A stretch of 64,000 bases of DNA from Saccharum officinarum (Eukaryota; Streptophyta; Magnoliopsida; Poales; Poaceae), in contig CM036167.1 in assembly GCA_020631735.1 (NCBI GenBank), positions 500,988-564,987 of the forward strand, read 5' to 3'. The number at the start of each line of letters is the position of its first letter. Positions within the stretch are counted from its first letter, which is position 1. This document shows, piece after piece, positions 10,601 to 20,430 of this stretch. A program made the position numbers and the translations under genes. Under the pieces are notes generated by a model, which was not told the DNA's origin, did not search any database, and saw nothing but the letters and a program-made list of their open reading frames with translations.

Positions 10601-12230
10601 AAGCTAAAGGTAGTAGTTTCCGTGTGATCGAGTAATCTTTTTTTATGCTCTGCTTCATGGTCCTGGGAACTCTCTGGAATTTGCTGTGCAAATATCGGAG
10701 ATGCTGTGCCACAGAACACGGTAAATTGTATCATGTACAATACAAAGGAGGTAATAAAAAGAATATGGAGCATTTGGCTGGAGTTAAACATCTCTGCAAA
10801 CGAGCGCAATTGTAGCCATATGAATGATTTATTGAGTTATATACTATATTGAATTATGACCTAACAGCAGAGGAACTTGCAGTGACATCATATGCAATTC
10901 TAAATGTCAGCCAATTAGAATATTTGCCAGTGGAAAACAATCCAAACAAAATTCCTGTGTTAGCACTGGGGGGTCGGACATAGGAAATTTTACACATCCG
11001 ATAGACTTTATTTGACTGAGTGAACTAAGAATGCTTATGATATCACCAATTTCAATATCAAGTATGGGCTTATTTTGATCCCACCTATGTGACCTATCTG
11101 TATAGGAGCATGCATCTGGTACTGATCTGCGTAATTAGAACCCAGTTCATCACAGATACTTTTACATAGATTGATTGAATTTATACTGTAGAGTGCAGAT
11201 GTATGCATGTTCAGAGTTCTGAATGGTTTTAGCCAATTAGAGTACAAATTTCATAATTAATTTTCAGCATTGCATTCAGGGCCGAGCCGGTAAAATTTAT
11301 GGCCCTGTACCAAACTATAAAATGAGGCCTCATCTCTTGATAAATAGAATCATTATCAATTCCACATACATATCTTGTACATGTATTAATCTCTTGGAAC
11401 ACTACACATAATCATATACTATATATATGAAGGACAATTATAGTTCATATAATGATTGTTCGGAAATGCATTAGTTCATATAATGTTATGAAGGATAGTA
11501 GAATTCAAATTGAAGGAAAAGATTAGAGTTGCCTAGCACTCTCTCCGTCCAAAAAAAAATGCAATTCTAGTACACTAAAGAGTTAAAATATGAAGTTTGA
11601 CTATCTATATATAAAATACATTAATATTTATGATATAAAATAAATATTATTAGATTTTCATGAGATATATTTGCATAATATGCTTGTTTGATATTATGAG
11701 CAAAACTATTTTTATCTATATATTTGGTCAAACATTAGACATGTTAACCAAGAATGCAACTAGAATTTCATTCTTTTTGGGAAGTAGTCACCGGTTTTTG
11801 GGAAGTAGTCACCGGCTCTAGGCCTACGGGTCCTGCTTTGTATTCCTCACTCTCATATGTAAGTATCCGCTAGTGTTCAGTGCTAACACATCAATTAACT
11901 CCGTGCGCAGGCGTAGCTGGTACTAGTCACTAGTAGTACTAGTTTTGCATGCGCTTGATAACAAACTACATTAGTAATGGCTGGTAGCTGATAGAGTATA
12001 TCACAGGATTTGGGGCCCCTGGAAATCATGGGCCCTGTTCCCACGAACCGATTGCACACCCCTGGGCTCGGGCCTGATTGCATTTATTCACCGTTTCAAA
12101 CTGTTCTGACCTTGATTCCTTTATGATAAGGTGTTGGAGATCAGGGACATTCCCACTGTGCGATGGAGCCCATGTGAAGCACAACAAAGCAACCGGTGAT
12201 AATGTTGGCCCCCTGCTCGTTAAGAAGTAG
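7690..12230 (+). CDS. NEET: NEET-type CDGSH iron-sulfur protein, chloroplast-targeted (2 exons)
   Basis: Exon 1 is 7690-7907 and exon 2 is 12131-12230, giving 105 residues. The donor is CCG|GTAAGG and the acceptor ATAAG|GTG; the split Arg73 codon is rebuilt across the junction. Residues 1 to about 38 are rich in Ala, Pro, Ser and Arg with no acidic residues, like a plastid transit peptide. The C-terminal half carries the CDGSH-family motif with ligands Cys72, Cys74, Cys83 and His87 (the tetrad is CDGA rather than CDGS), ending GPLLVKK. Plant NEET proteins are homodimers that hold and transfer [2Fe-2S] clusters and affect iron and ROS balance in plastids and mitochondria. The start is the first ATG in the GC-rich first exon with a good context (GAGCCATGG). 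Exon 2 is only 100 nt and is easily missed. The gene looks intact despite transposons in its intron. Confidence 0.93.
8377..8662 (-). repeat. Internal LTR copy of the tandem short element
   Basis: 286 bp, beginning TGTTATGG and ending CTCTAACA on the + strand. It is nearly identical to the copy at 9748-10033 and the same length. The adjoining purine-rich stretch on the minus strand (GGTGAGGAGTAG) is a plausible polypurine tract. Confidence 0.88.
8922..9719 (-). CDS. Gag-like ORF of the short LTR element
   Basis: 265 codons in the internal region, shortly after the PBS in the element's own orientation. The protein is Ala/Pro/Ser/Gln-rich and has a basic IQ-like stretch ([17 protein letters not shown]). 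I see no zinc knuckle, protease, RT or integrase. The same N-terminal sequence (MTNEQL...AAVL.LGKMVAG) recurs in the truncated second unit at 8125-8322. Likely a degenerate gag of a non-autonomous element; function unproven. Confidence 0.5.
   Translation of the reverse strand: MWFDHVTTVPPLQMAAGASSSAVGVMTNEQLTAAVLDLGKMVAGIHWFLLGPQPNPPPTSQQQLLPPLPAWIAGLSKPIYTPPSLDSTGAAPSASEQDPPPASVPSSAGAQSAGLILGVPVPPFTGAQPGDQIATAAATVQVALAQKSDCHSAPVRLQAAARGLLVRCRLQEMHRQMHEAALTAIDLGKGGTTSPRRTANNNRADPLLSPGASMVLFPQAAHSSSMGVMIEEAHSSLSPAETHCLALSRFAVGRHEVVSAGPCCD
9748..10033 (-). repeat. 5' LTR of the tandem short element
   Basis: 286 bp, TGTTACGTGG to CTCTAACA on the + strand, followed at 10034 by the GTAAC target duplication. 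On the minus strand a TATATAAGG motif (near 9948) lies between U3-like sequence and the leader, a plausible promoter. Confidence 0.88.
10426..10503. repeat. 26-bp tandem repeat, three copies
   Basis: The unit 'gaggagcttaaagaaaac' plus 'tagctttt' starts at 10426, 10452 and 10478. The third copy is altered at its end. It lies in the NEET intron. Confidence 0.8.
11539..11788. mobile_element. Stowaway-like MITE nested in the hAT element
   Basis: The left end reads CTCTCTCCGTCC followed by AATGCAATTCTAG; the right end (TAGAATTTCATTCTTTTTGG) is its approximate inverse. CTCCCTCCGT-type ends are typical of grass Stowaway (Tc1/mariner) elements. Exact ends and the TA duplication are unclear. Confidence 0.6.
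11774..11815. repeat. 21-bp direct duplication
   Basis: The 21-bp unit 'tttttgggaagtagtcaccg' plus g occurs twice back to back, at the right end of the Stowaway-like element, perhaps a trace of its insertion or excision. Confidence 0.85.
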
Positions 12231-12334
12231 ATGGGGTTTCCTTTGAGTTTTGCCCTAGTGTCATGTTGAGCGTTGAGCTGAACACTATCTGTATGTCATG
12301 ATAAACTATCACGACGCATCGATCCTTCAATCAG

Positions 12335-12340
12335 AATAAA
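12335..12340 (+). terminator. Candidate poly(A) signal of the NEET gene
   Basis: AATAAA lies 105 bp after the NEET stop codon, a normal distance in plants. Cleavage would fall near 12355-12370. Confidence 0.6.
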
Positions 12341-12461
12341 GTAAGCTGCTCATGTTAACAAGACTCAGCTTCATGATTGTGGGTAGCGTTAGTGACAGGT
12401 GATACATGTAGTGAGATGTATGAACATCGGAAAAATATTGTGATGAACAATGAAGTCATGA

Positions 12462-12505
12462 TTTTTTTTATTTTTATTTTTATTTTTATTTTTATTTTTA
12501 TTTTT
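12462..12505. repeat. TTTTTA microsatellite
   Basis: About seven near-perfect TTTTTA units downstream of the NEET gene. Confidence 0.9.
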
Positions 12506-12637
12506 GGATACTGAAGTCATGAGCTTATGATTTGCCGTGGTCCTTTGGCAGCGAAGTTATGATTCATTGATACAAGCTCTTGATGGTTGCTTTATGATTT
12601 TTGAGGTCTAGCCATCTAGGGACATCAATATAACTTA

Positions 12638-13233
12638 GACCACCCGCAGTGGGTACTCTAAAACGATACTCTAAAGTTTTAGAGTATGAATATAGGCCTC
12701 GTTCGGCTGGCTGGTGGCTGGTGGCTGAGGCTGATTTATTATGAGAGAAAAATACTGCTGGCTGGCTGATGGCTGGTGGCTGGTGCTGAACTGGTGTGAG
12801 AGAAAAGCACTGCTGGCTGGCTGGCAACCAGCCAGCCGAACAAGGCCATAGAGTAAAAACTGCTGCACTGGGTACTCTAAAACGATACTCTATACTTTCT
12901 CTCACTCTATATTTAGAGTGGTACTGTGCTTACTCTATACTCAATAGTGGCGGGTCCCACTAGCTAAACAAAGGAAAAAATGCTATAACTCACAAACCAA
13001 AAATCCAAATTAAATTTCGATTGCACCATTAAATTCGTCTCAATAAATCCTTCAAAACTAGATCACACATGGATATATTTAGATAAAGTGACAAGTGGGT
13101 CCCACAGTGGATAGAGTGGATAGAGAATGATATAGAGGATGAATGGGTGCGGGAGAATTGAGTATAGATGAGATAATCTTGCTGACTAGGACGTATAAAG
13201 GATGAATATAGAGGTCCATGAGTGCGGGTAGTC
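12638..13233. mobile_element. Tourist-like (PIF/Harbinger) MITE
   Basis: The terminal inverted repeat GACCACCCGCAGTGGG / ATGAGTGCGGGTAGTC is flanked by TTA on both sides (12635-12637 and 13234-13236), the PIF/Harbinger target duplication. The motif ACTCTAAAACGATACTCTA recurs inside. A second MITE is nested at 12695-12847. Confidence 0.8.
12695..12847. mobile_element. Short MITE with GGCC(T)TGTTCGGCTGG ends, nested
   Basis: The left end GGCCTCGTTCGGCTGGCTGG and right end CCAGCCAGCCGAACAAGGCC match as inverted repeats with one mismatch. Flanking ATA on each side suggests a 3-bp duplication. GGCTGGTGGCTG-like units are repeated inside. Confidence 0.8.
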
Positions 13234-13525
13234 TTAATGTCTGTATCTGCTAGAAGTACCAGTAGTACAATTGTACATGTAGATAGATTGTCCGGGCATT
13301 TTGTTACGGCAGTTAATGGGGTGTTTCACTAAAGAAGTTTTGGTTGTTACTTGTTAGGTTGCGTAGGCTTGGGCACGGTCGGCCAGGTACCGATCGACGA
13401 TTGCAGCCCCAGTCTTATGAAATCGGATGTCTGGGAACATTGCTTGGGCCAGGCGATGCCTGCCAGGTGCAACCAAACAACCCCTTACTCTTTTCCATAA
13501 CAAGAGAATGGGAGGAAGAGTATTG

Positions 13526-14782
13526 AGCCTGTGTTTGGTTTAGCTTATAGAAAATGTTCGGAAAAAATTCACGTTATCTCCCTCAACTTTCTCGAAAGTC
13601 CGCTTTTCCTCCCTAAACTCCAAAACCAGGCAAAACACTCCTCTCAACTTTTAAAACCGTTCATTTTACCTCCACGGCCCTGTTATAAGTAGTTTTCAAT
13701 GTGATTTTGTTTTTTTTCTTTTTTATTTATTTCGGTTGAATATTTAAAAAATCATAGTAAATCACAGAAAAATCATAAAAAAGAAAATCTAATTTTGTTG
13801 GACTCCACATGAGTAGATCTACAAAGTGAACATATAATATGATATATTTTAGTACAAAGTTTTTGCTGTAGCTTTAGATCTATGCTTTTCTGTAATTAAA
13901 TGGAATAATTCATAACTGCAGTTTCTATGGTCCAATTGAGGTGAAATTTTTATGGTGGGCTAATTATTGTATGCTTAAATTGTAGTAAAAATTTCAAACT
14001 CAGGTTTATGCTTTAAATATATAACTAAGCTATATATGATCCAATGAGTTTGAAATTTTTACTACAGTTCAATCATACAATAATTAGCCCGCCATAAAAT
14101 TTTATCACAATTGGACCATAGAAACTGCAGCTATGAATTATTAAAATTAATTATAGAAAAACATAGATCTAAAATCACGATAAAAACTTTGTACTAAAGT
14201 ATACCATATTATATGTTCATTGTGTAAATCTACTCATGTGGAGTCTAAAAAAATTGAATTTTTCTATTTTATGATTTTTCTGTGATTTACTATGATTTTT
14301 AAAAAAATCAGCCGAAATAAATAAAAAATAAAAAGACAAATACGCCTTCAAAACTGCTTATAACAGGGCCAGAGAGGTAAAATGAACGGTTTTAAAAGTT
14401 GAGGGATGTGTTTTGCTCGGTTTTGAAGTTCAGGGAGGAAAAACGGACTTTCGCGAAAGTTGAGGGAGGTAATGTGAACTTTTTCCATAGTGTTTTTGCT
14501 GTCAAAAAGTAAAACGCTTGAGCCTGAAGCTGTTTTTACATAAGCCACTTTTTTCGCAGCACCTTAAACCTCGCTTCCGGCTTTCGGTTTATGCTTTTCC
14601 AAAAGAGTGGAAATAGAGAGATGATTTACAATTGTTTCAAGGGAGATAAAGAGAGGGAGTAGGTTTCATAGTTGTTTCAACCAAACAACTTACAATTTTT
14701 CACAACATAGCTAACAACTTTTCTATATCTCACACCTCACAACAATTTTTCTCATAGCTTATAGCTGAATCAATCAGACCCT
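13526..14782. mobile_element. MITE interrupted by a foldback element
   Basis: The segment starting AGCCTGTGTTTGGTTTAGC at 13526 and the segment ending GAATCAATCAGACCCT at 14782 (preceded by TAGCTTATAGCT) are imperfect inverted repeats. The foldback at 13560-14486 separates the left 34 bp from the rest. Its right arm includes GCTTATAG-type and CAACTT-rich sequence. Confidence 0.5.
13560..14486. mobile_element. 927-bp foldback (long inverted repeat) element
   Basis: The two halves are inverted copies over nearly their full length. The outer ends GGAAAAAATTCACGTTATC and its mirror (GTAATGTGAACTTTTTCC) match, and the arms remain alignable to about 13990 and 14045, leaving a loop of only a few dozen bases. 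The 9-bp flanks (AAAATGTTC / ATAGTGTTT) match at 6 of 9 positions, compatible with an old Mutator-type duplication. No coding potential. A transcript would fold into a long hairpin. Confidence 0.85.
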
Positions 14783-15790
14783 AAGACTTCCTCATGGTGT
14801 TGAAGTTGATTACCATTTCAACCATGAAGGGGTAATGTTATTTGCTACTACTAGCATATATCAAAATTGGGGTCATTAGGATGCTAGAGAGACAGGCACA
14901 AGATTAGGTCATGGTAGAGCCAAAACATTTTAGGAGTTCGGACGATTTTTACTATGTAAAAAATTACCTAGAAAAAATACAGTGTTCCTCATTGATAAAA
15001 AGAAAAAAATTCCTTTGCACTCTGTCGATGAGCTCGGCCAACTAGGGTGGTCGGGCGCCACTAAGATTAGCCTACTGTACAATATCTTAGACACTAATGG
15101 GTTGCCATGTAGGACTTTGATATGTAGCTTGGCCTTTGATATTCCAAGAGTAGAAAATCATGCTCGGATTTTGGATTCACTCTATTGAGTGACATAGAAA
15201 CTAACATACAAAATAACGCATTATAGGAGTTGTGTATATCCTTTTCTTACCGCTATTCTATTGATATGATAATGTTGGATATAACACTATGGTATAATAT
15301 ACATATACTGAAAAAAGCTTTATGGCTTATTTAAATTGGACCCTAGGAAAACTGTCTCCCCATGCGCCCATTTTTGATGACCCGAGGTCGGATGATGTTG
15401 TCTAGCCAGACAAGCTGGCTAAGACCACCAGCCAAACATGTCCTTAATAATTCAAAGAGATGAAATAAAATGTGTGGATGGCAAGTTTGATTGTGGCACA
15501 CTTGAGTCCCGTGGAGCGTGGATATCTACTATGTGCATCTTCATTGTCTAAGATTAGCTAGTGAAGCTTCTCTTACAGATAACAGCATGTATCTTGATTT
15601 AATTTTTAACCTAAGTACAGTAGGTTATTGGAGCACTTGAGATCAAGTGCACATAGAGTATACTCCGTATTGTTTATTGTCTTTTGAGCGCAGTTATTAT
15701 TCGTACGTCGTACCTCCTACTAATGCTAGGTACGGTACGGCAGGAAAAATAAAAACCCAGTCCTTACAGAAGCCAGCGGATTGTATAAAT
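14783..15790. other. Intergenic, no feature recognised
   Basis: AT-rich sequence. Short frames exist (for example 14982-15188) but show no domain, no homologous neighbour and no codon bias that I would trust. Confidence 0.6.
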
Positions 15791-16132
15791 ATTGTTTAGT
15801 TCCTCCTCAAAAGTTTACGTATTATCCTATCGAATATTTGACACATGCATAAAGTATCAAATATAGATTAAAAAATAATTAATTGCATAGATTGCGACTA
15901 CTTTGCAAGACGAATCTTTTAAACCTAATTAGTCCATAATTTGACAATAAAGTGCTACAGTAACACATGTACTAATGACAGATTTATTATGTTTAATAAA
16001 TTCGTCTCGCGGTTTACCGACGGATTCTGTAATTTATTTATTTTTATTAGTATCCGAACACCCCATGCGACACCCCCACGTGACATCCGATGTGACACCT
16101 CAAAACTTTACACCCTAGAACTACACAAGGCC
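15791..16132. mobile_element. TTGTTTAGTTCC-family MITE, rearranged copy
   Basis: The left part has TTGTTTAGTTCCTCC, GACGAATCTTTTAAACC and AGTGCTACAGTAACA, the core of the MITE family also seen at 16508, 31303, 32661, 35311, 35795 and 36731. The right end CTACACAAGGCC is a plausible partner terminus. The middle is altered. Confidence 0.6.
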
Positions 16133-16230
16133 TAAATAAGCCGGATGTGGATCCGTAGACAGAAGACACCCATTCCAAATCAGAATTATTGTACGAGGAA
16201 CGACAGAGATGCTATGACACTGCCATAGAC

Positions 16231-16398
16231 GGTGTTTGGGACTGCTCCACAAACTCTACCGTGGAGCAGCTCCACAAAAAACTAGAATTTGTGGAGTACC
16301 TCTTAGATGTTCTTACAACTCTACTCTTTTTTTAAAAGAGTGCGTAGAGCTGAAACCATTTAACTAAAAAAACATGAAGCGGAGCAGTTCCAAACACC
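16231..16398. mobile_element. 168-bp MITE with GGTGTTTGGRACTGCTCC ends
   Basis: The left end GGTGTTTGGGACTGCTCC and right end GGAGCAGTTCCAAACACC are inverted repeats with one mismatch. No target duplication is evident. Confidence 0.75.
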
Positions 16399-16507
16399 TC
16401 CTCACAGTAGCTGTGTGTGGTGGTACCGGTAATACACTGCTAGTGCTGCTCCTGGCTCCAGCAGTGCCTGTGCACTTGTTCTCATCATTGTAGTCGCAGG
16501 ATAAGTA

Positions 16508-16747
16508 GGGCCTTGTTTAGTTGGTAAAATGTTAGAATTTTTTTAATTATAACACTTTTGTTTGTATTTGATAAATAATATCTAATTATAGATTAATTAG
16601 GTTCAAAAGATTCGTTTCGTGATTTATAACTAAACTGTGTAATTAGTTATTTTTTATCTATATTTAATGCTTCATGTATGCATACAAAAGTTGATGTAAC
16701 GGAGAGAGAGTGAAAAAATTTACTCTAGCCTTACATCTAAACAAGGC
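16508..16747. mobile_element. GGCCTTGTTTAG-family MITE
   Basis: Ends GGGCCTTGTTTAG and CTAAACAAGGC are flanked by GTA on both sides (16505-16507 and 16748-16750). 240 bp, with the family core 'gattaattaggttcaaaaga'. Confidence 0.8.
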
Positions 16748-17034
16748 GTAGTACTCCTGCCATAGAGATTGTAATGCAATACAGTCTCTCTCGTTCTTCC
16801 GAACTTCCATGCTACGTTCTTGGTCCTAAGCTCCTCAGTCTCTGAATTTCAATAACGATACCCTCATGGTATTTATGATGTAGCTTCGTGTTTCACTTTG
16901 TCTCGTGCTCTACGTCTGTTGCATGCCCATTGATATAGCTTCGTATTCCGCACCTACGACCACATCCATGAATATAGCTTTGTTCTTTGCGCCTCATGTG
17001 CACGCAGGGTCCGTTGCGCCCGAGGGGATCACCT

Positions 17035-17460
17035 TTGCCTGCACTCCCTTACCGCGCCTGCTTGAAACACTTGCAACATAATGTATTTGCTGCAATATAC
17101 GTTCAAAACAGATAAAATATTTACAACATATGCTTGCAACATATGTGTATGGGCACTGCAACACATGCAACATCTAGATAAAACACTTGCACTATACGTT
17201 TGAAACAGCGAAACATTCATAACATACACTTGCAATATACGTGTATAGCCAGTACAACATATGCAACATACAGATAAAACACTTGCAACATATATTTGAA
17301 ATAGCTGAAAACATTTGAAACATACACTTCCAACATACGTGCATAGTCATTGCAACACATGCAATACCAGATCTACTTTTGTAACATCCAGTTGAAACAT
17401 ATACAAAATACATATGAAACACATGAAATATATAGATGCAACATGTGCTCATCTACTTGT
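17035..17460. repeat. Second degenerate GAAACACTTG/CAACATATG array
   Basis: Same motif vocabulary as 6487-6905. It is followed by a GC-rich block (17480-17640) that stops abruptly at the reverse LTR at 17642; another GC-rich block (30087-30415) resumes after the Sirevirus. The host element was therefore probably split by the retrotransposon insertion. Confidence 0.65.
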
Positions 17461-17641
17461 TATCCCCCAATGAACACTAGTTGATACGAAGCTTGACGCG
17501 CGGCACGGAGCTCGATGCCATGGCGCGGAGGTTGGACACAGCCGCGCGAATCCGGGCAGGAGGCGCGAGGGGCGGCAGAGCGCAGCGGGAGGCGCGAGGC
17601 GTAAGTGGCATGAGGCGTAGGCGACGCGAGGCGAGAGCAGC

Positions 17642-19083
17642 TGTAGGGTCGAGATGGCGGACTAGAGGGGGGGTGAATAGTCCTTTCTAAAATTAATCGC
17701 GTTGGCAAACCGAAACAAATGCGGAATTAAAACTATCGGTCTAGCCAAGACTACACCCCTCTATCTAAGTTCACAAGCACCTCATAAAGATCCTAAATAT
17801 GTAACTAAGGTGCTTTCCTTAGCAAGAGCTCTCCTAAACAATTCTAGAGCAAGGTCATACAAACCTATGCACTAGTACTTTAGCAAAGCCGGGGAGCTCC
17901 TACACAAATCTAGTAAGCAAAAACACGAAGCCACCTATGCTCACTAGCAATGCTCAATAGCAAGGCAACTAATGCCAAACTAGAGAGAGCAAATTACTTA
18001 GCTACACAAACTAAGCAATATGACTAACAAGGTTACACAAACCAAATTAGCCACGCAACGGGAGCTACTTCTATGCCACACAAGCAAGAAGGTAACTAGC
18101 TAACTACACAAGCAAACTAGTTACAAGAGCAACTACACAAGCACAAGTATATGAATGTAAATATAAGCTTGTGAATCGAAAGCAAACCACCGAGAAGATG
18201 TACACAATGTTGACACGGCGGTTTTTCACCGAGGTTCACTTGGTTGCCACCAAGCTAGTCCCCGTTGTGGCGATACACCCACTTGATGGATCACGAGCTA
18301 ATTGACTATCAAGAGTCAAACCCTCAGCGGGTGCCACACATCCACTCTCAAGATGGGGATTCTCCAAGCCACGAGCTTTACTAGAGTTGCTCTTCGCGAT
18401 CCCCGCGGGGTGAGCACAATCCCCCTCACAAATCCTCCTCCGGAGCCACGCACAATCTCCACGCGTGCTTCAACGGAGTCGCAAGCCACCAAGCCGTCTA
18501 GGAGGTGGCAACCTCCAAGAGTAACAAGCACCACCGGCTTGCAACACGATCACCTAGTGCCACTCGATGCAATCCTCTCGATGCAACGCACTAGAATCGC
18601 TCTCTCACTCGATCCGATGAACACTATCAAGCATGAGTGAGTTGGAGGGCTTCCAAGCACTACCACATAAGCCACCAAGGCCAAAGTGTGCTCAGCTACC
18701 GGCCATGGCCGGCCAAGGCATCTATTTATAAACCTACGGTCAAATAGAGCCGTTACCCCTTCACTGGGTAGATTTCGGGACGACCGGACGCGCCGGTCGT
18801 AACTGACCGGACGCGCTCAACCGCGTCCGGTCGCCCTGCGACGTCCACGTGTCCCTCAAATTTCAAATGTGACCGTTAGATCCTCCAACGGTCACTGCGC
18901 CAACGGTCAAACCCTATGACCGGACGCGCTGCTCAACCGACCGGACGCGCCGGTCGCACAGCACCGCGCGCGCGAAGCAACGACCGGGTGCGCTCCTCGC
19001 AACGACCGGACGCGCCGATCGCACTGACCCACGCGCCCGCGACGCAACGACCGGACGCGCTCCTTGTGATGACCGGACGCGAC
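17642..19083 (-). repeat. Sirevirus-type LTR, reverse orientation, U3 truncated
   Basis: Read on the minus strand, its end (CTAGTCCGCCATC, GACCCTACA at 17642) parallels the U5 end of the adjacent Sirevirus LTRs (GGACCTTACA). A TATAAATAG box lies near 18724-18732 (minus) next to CGGCTCTATTTG. U3 is then a run of CGCGTCCGGTC repeats up to 19083, where it stops without the TGAAAG start. Much of R/U5 differs from the forward LTRs, so it is a related but distinct family. There is no PBS at its inner side; it is a solo or truncated LTR. Confidence 0.75.
18782..19083. repeat. GACCGGACGCG palindromic repeat array in the reverse LTR
   Basis: Units GACCGGACGCG and CGCGTCCGGTC alternate with GACCGGACGCGCC-type variants at short, irregular spacing. 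The array runs to the junction with the forward Sirevirus. Confidence 0.85.
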
Positions 19084-19865
19084 TGAAAGTCCCTAGTTTG
19101 GTTTTGGCTAATTGATGAAACCTAGGACTAACCTTTGTATCTAAGTGGATGATTTAGATAAAGGTGGTCATTGCATATGAGACATGACATTGACTCATAT
19201 GACCAAGATGGTGAAGACCAAGATGAGGCTTGGCTCGATGGACCGGTTGTGAAGGTGAAGGGCAAGTCGAGGCTTTGAAGCGAAGGACCATGCGATGGTG
19301 AAGCTTGAGCAAGACTTAGAGCCGATGGACCAATGCAACGGTGAAGAGCAAGTGAAGTCAAGGTCGATGGATCGAGACGGTCATGTGATGATATGAAGTG
19401 GATCATATCATTTGGAGAAACAAAATGGGCTCAAGGCAAAGGTATAACCATAGGGCCATTTTGTTTTACACTCAAGACACCATAGAGGGTGTGAGTGGTT
19501 TAGGATCGATAGCCGAACTATTAAGAGGGGAAGTCTTATCGGTTATTCGATGCACGGGTGCCACTAGGTGAATTCATGAAGTGCATTGCATGTAGGGCCT
19601 AGTGAGCTATTTGGAAAACCTTTGAAAATGATTGAGAAAATGCTAACACACAAGCACATGGAGATGTACACTTGTTGGTGTTGGCACATTTGCAAAGGTG
19701 GCGTTGGTCGCGCTGTGGTTTGCGGGTAGAGAGGGGTTTGGGTTCCTCTCTCCCTCCCGCCGAGCGTGTGAGCGCGGGATTCAGGCGATTTCGGGGAAAT
19801 GAAATGCCTATTTTCCACTGCGCCGAAAGTCGGAAAAGAAACGGAGGCGAACGGGGTCACTGAGG

Positions 19866-20370
19866 TGACCGGACGCTGCACCGGACGCGGTCACGGTGTG
19901 ACCGGACGCGTCCGGTCAGTACAGCGCGGTATCGGGCGCGCGGGCTAGGGTTTGCAATCGGCGCGTCCGGTCACTCGCGGGACCGGCGCGTCCGGTCAAG
20001 TGCCTAGAAGGAACTGCGGTTCGCAAAGACGATCGGACGCGGGGCGTGTCCGGTCACACACGATCGGACGCGTCCGGTCGTCAAAGGAGCTTACTGGACT
20101 CTGACCGGACGCTGGCACTGTCGCGTCCGGTCGTTCTCTAGAGTGCATCCGGTCGTTGTTTCGCAGCGCAGGTGCTGTGCGGATCGGCGCGTCCGGTCGT
20201 TACGAGGGGCGCGTCCGGTCATTGCTTCGCGCGCGCGATGCTGAGCGACCGGTGCGTCCGGTCTGTTGAGAGGCGCGTCCGGTCATGGGATTTGACTGTT
20301 GGCGCAGTGACCGTTGGAGGACCGGACGCGGTTGAGCGCGTCCGGTCAGTTTCGACCGGCGCGTCCGGTC
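19866..20370. repeat. GACCGGACGCG / CGCGTCCGGTC array in the 5' LTR
   Basis: Many copies of an 11-bp unit occur in both orientations, sometimes fused into the perfect palindrome GACCGGACGCGTCCGGTC. Spacing is irregular, so this is not a simple tandem repeat. It lies in U3 directly upstream of the TATA box and is CpG-dense. Confidence 0.92.
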
Positions 20371-20423
20371 GTCCCGAAAAAACGGTCAGTGGAGTTGCAA
20401 CGGCTCTATTTGTTTGGGGTGCT

Positions 20424-20430
20424 TATAAAT
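20424..20430 (+). promoter_or_regulatory. TATA box of the Sirevirus 5' LTR
   Basis: TATAAAT, preceded by CAACGGCTCTATTTG. The identical arrangement occurs in the 3' LTR (29159-29165), and similar blocks lie in the two related LTRs (minus near 18724; plus at 47225), so it is conserved among them. Confidence 0.75.

Larger units (their letters stand above)
11277..12076. mobile_element. Non-autonomous hAT element in the NEET intron
   Basis: Ends CAGGGCCGAGCC and GGCTCGGGCCTG are inverted repeats with one mismatch. The flanks are a perfect 8-bp duplication ATTGCATT (11269-11276 and 12077-12084), the hAT hallmark. It is 800 bp, has no transposase frame, and contains a Stowaway-like element. The right end is only 46 bp from the splice acceptor of exon 2. 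Confidence 0.9.
7908..12130 (+). other. NEET intron 1, enlarged by transposons
   Basis: A 4223-bp GT-AG intron. Two insertions with target duplications (8158-10033 and 11277-12076) account for about 2.7 kb. The remainder (7908-8157, 10039-11276, 12085-12130) is AT-rich unique-looking sequence with a short 26-bp tandem repeat. The 3' end before exon 2 is pyrimidine-rich only in part (CTTGATTCCTTTATGATAAG). Confidence 0.85.

Noticed and set aside
17501..17690. Short GC-rich frames before the reverse LTR
   Set aside because: No domain, and the frames run into the LTR at 17642.
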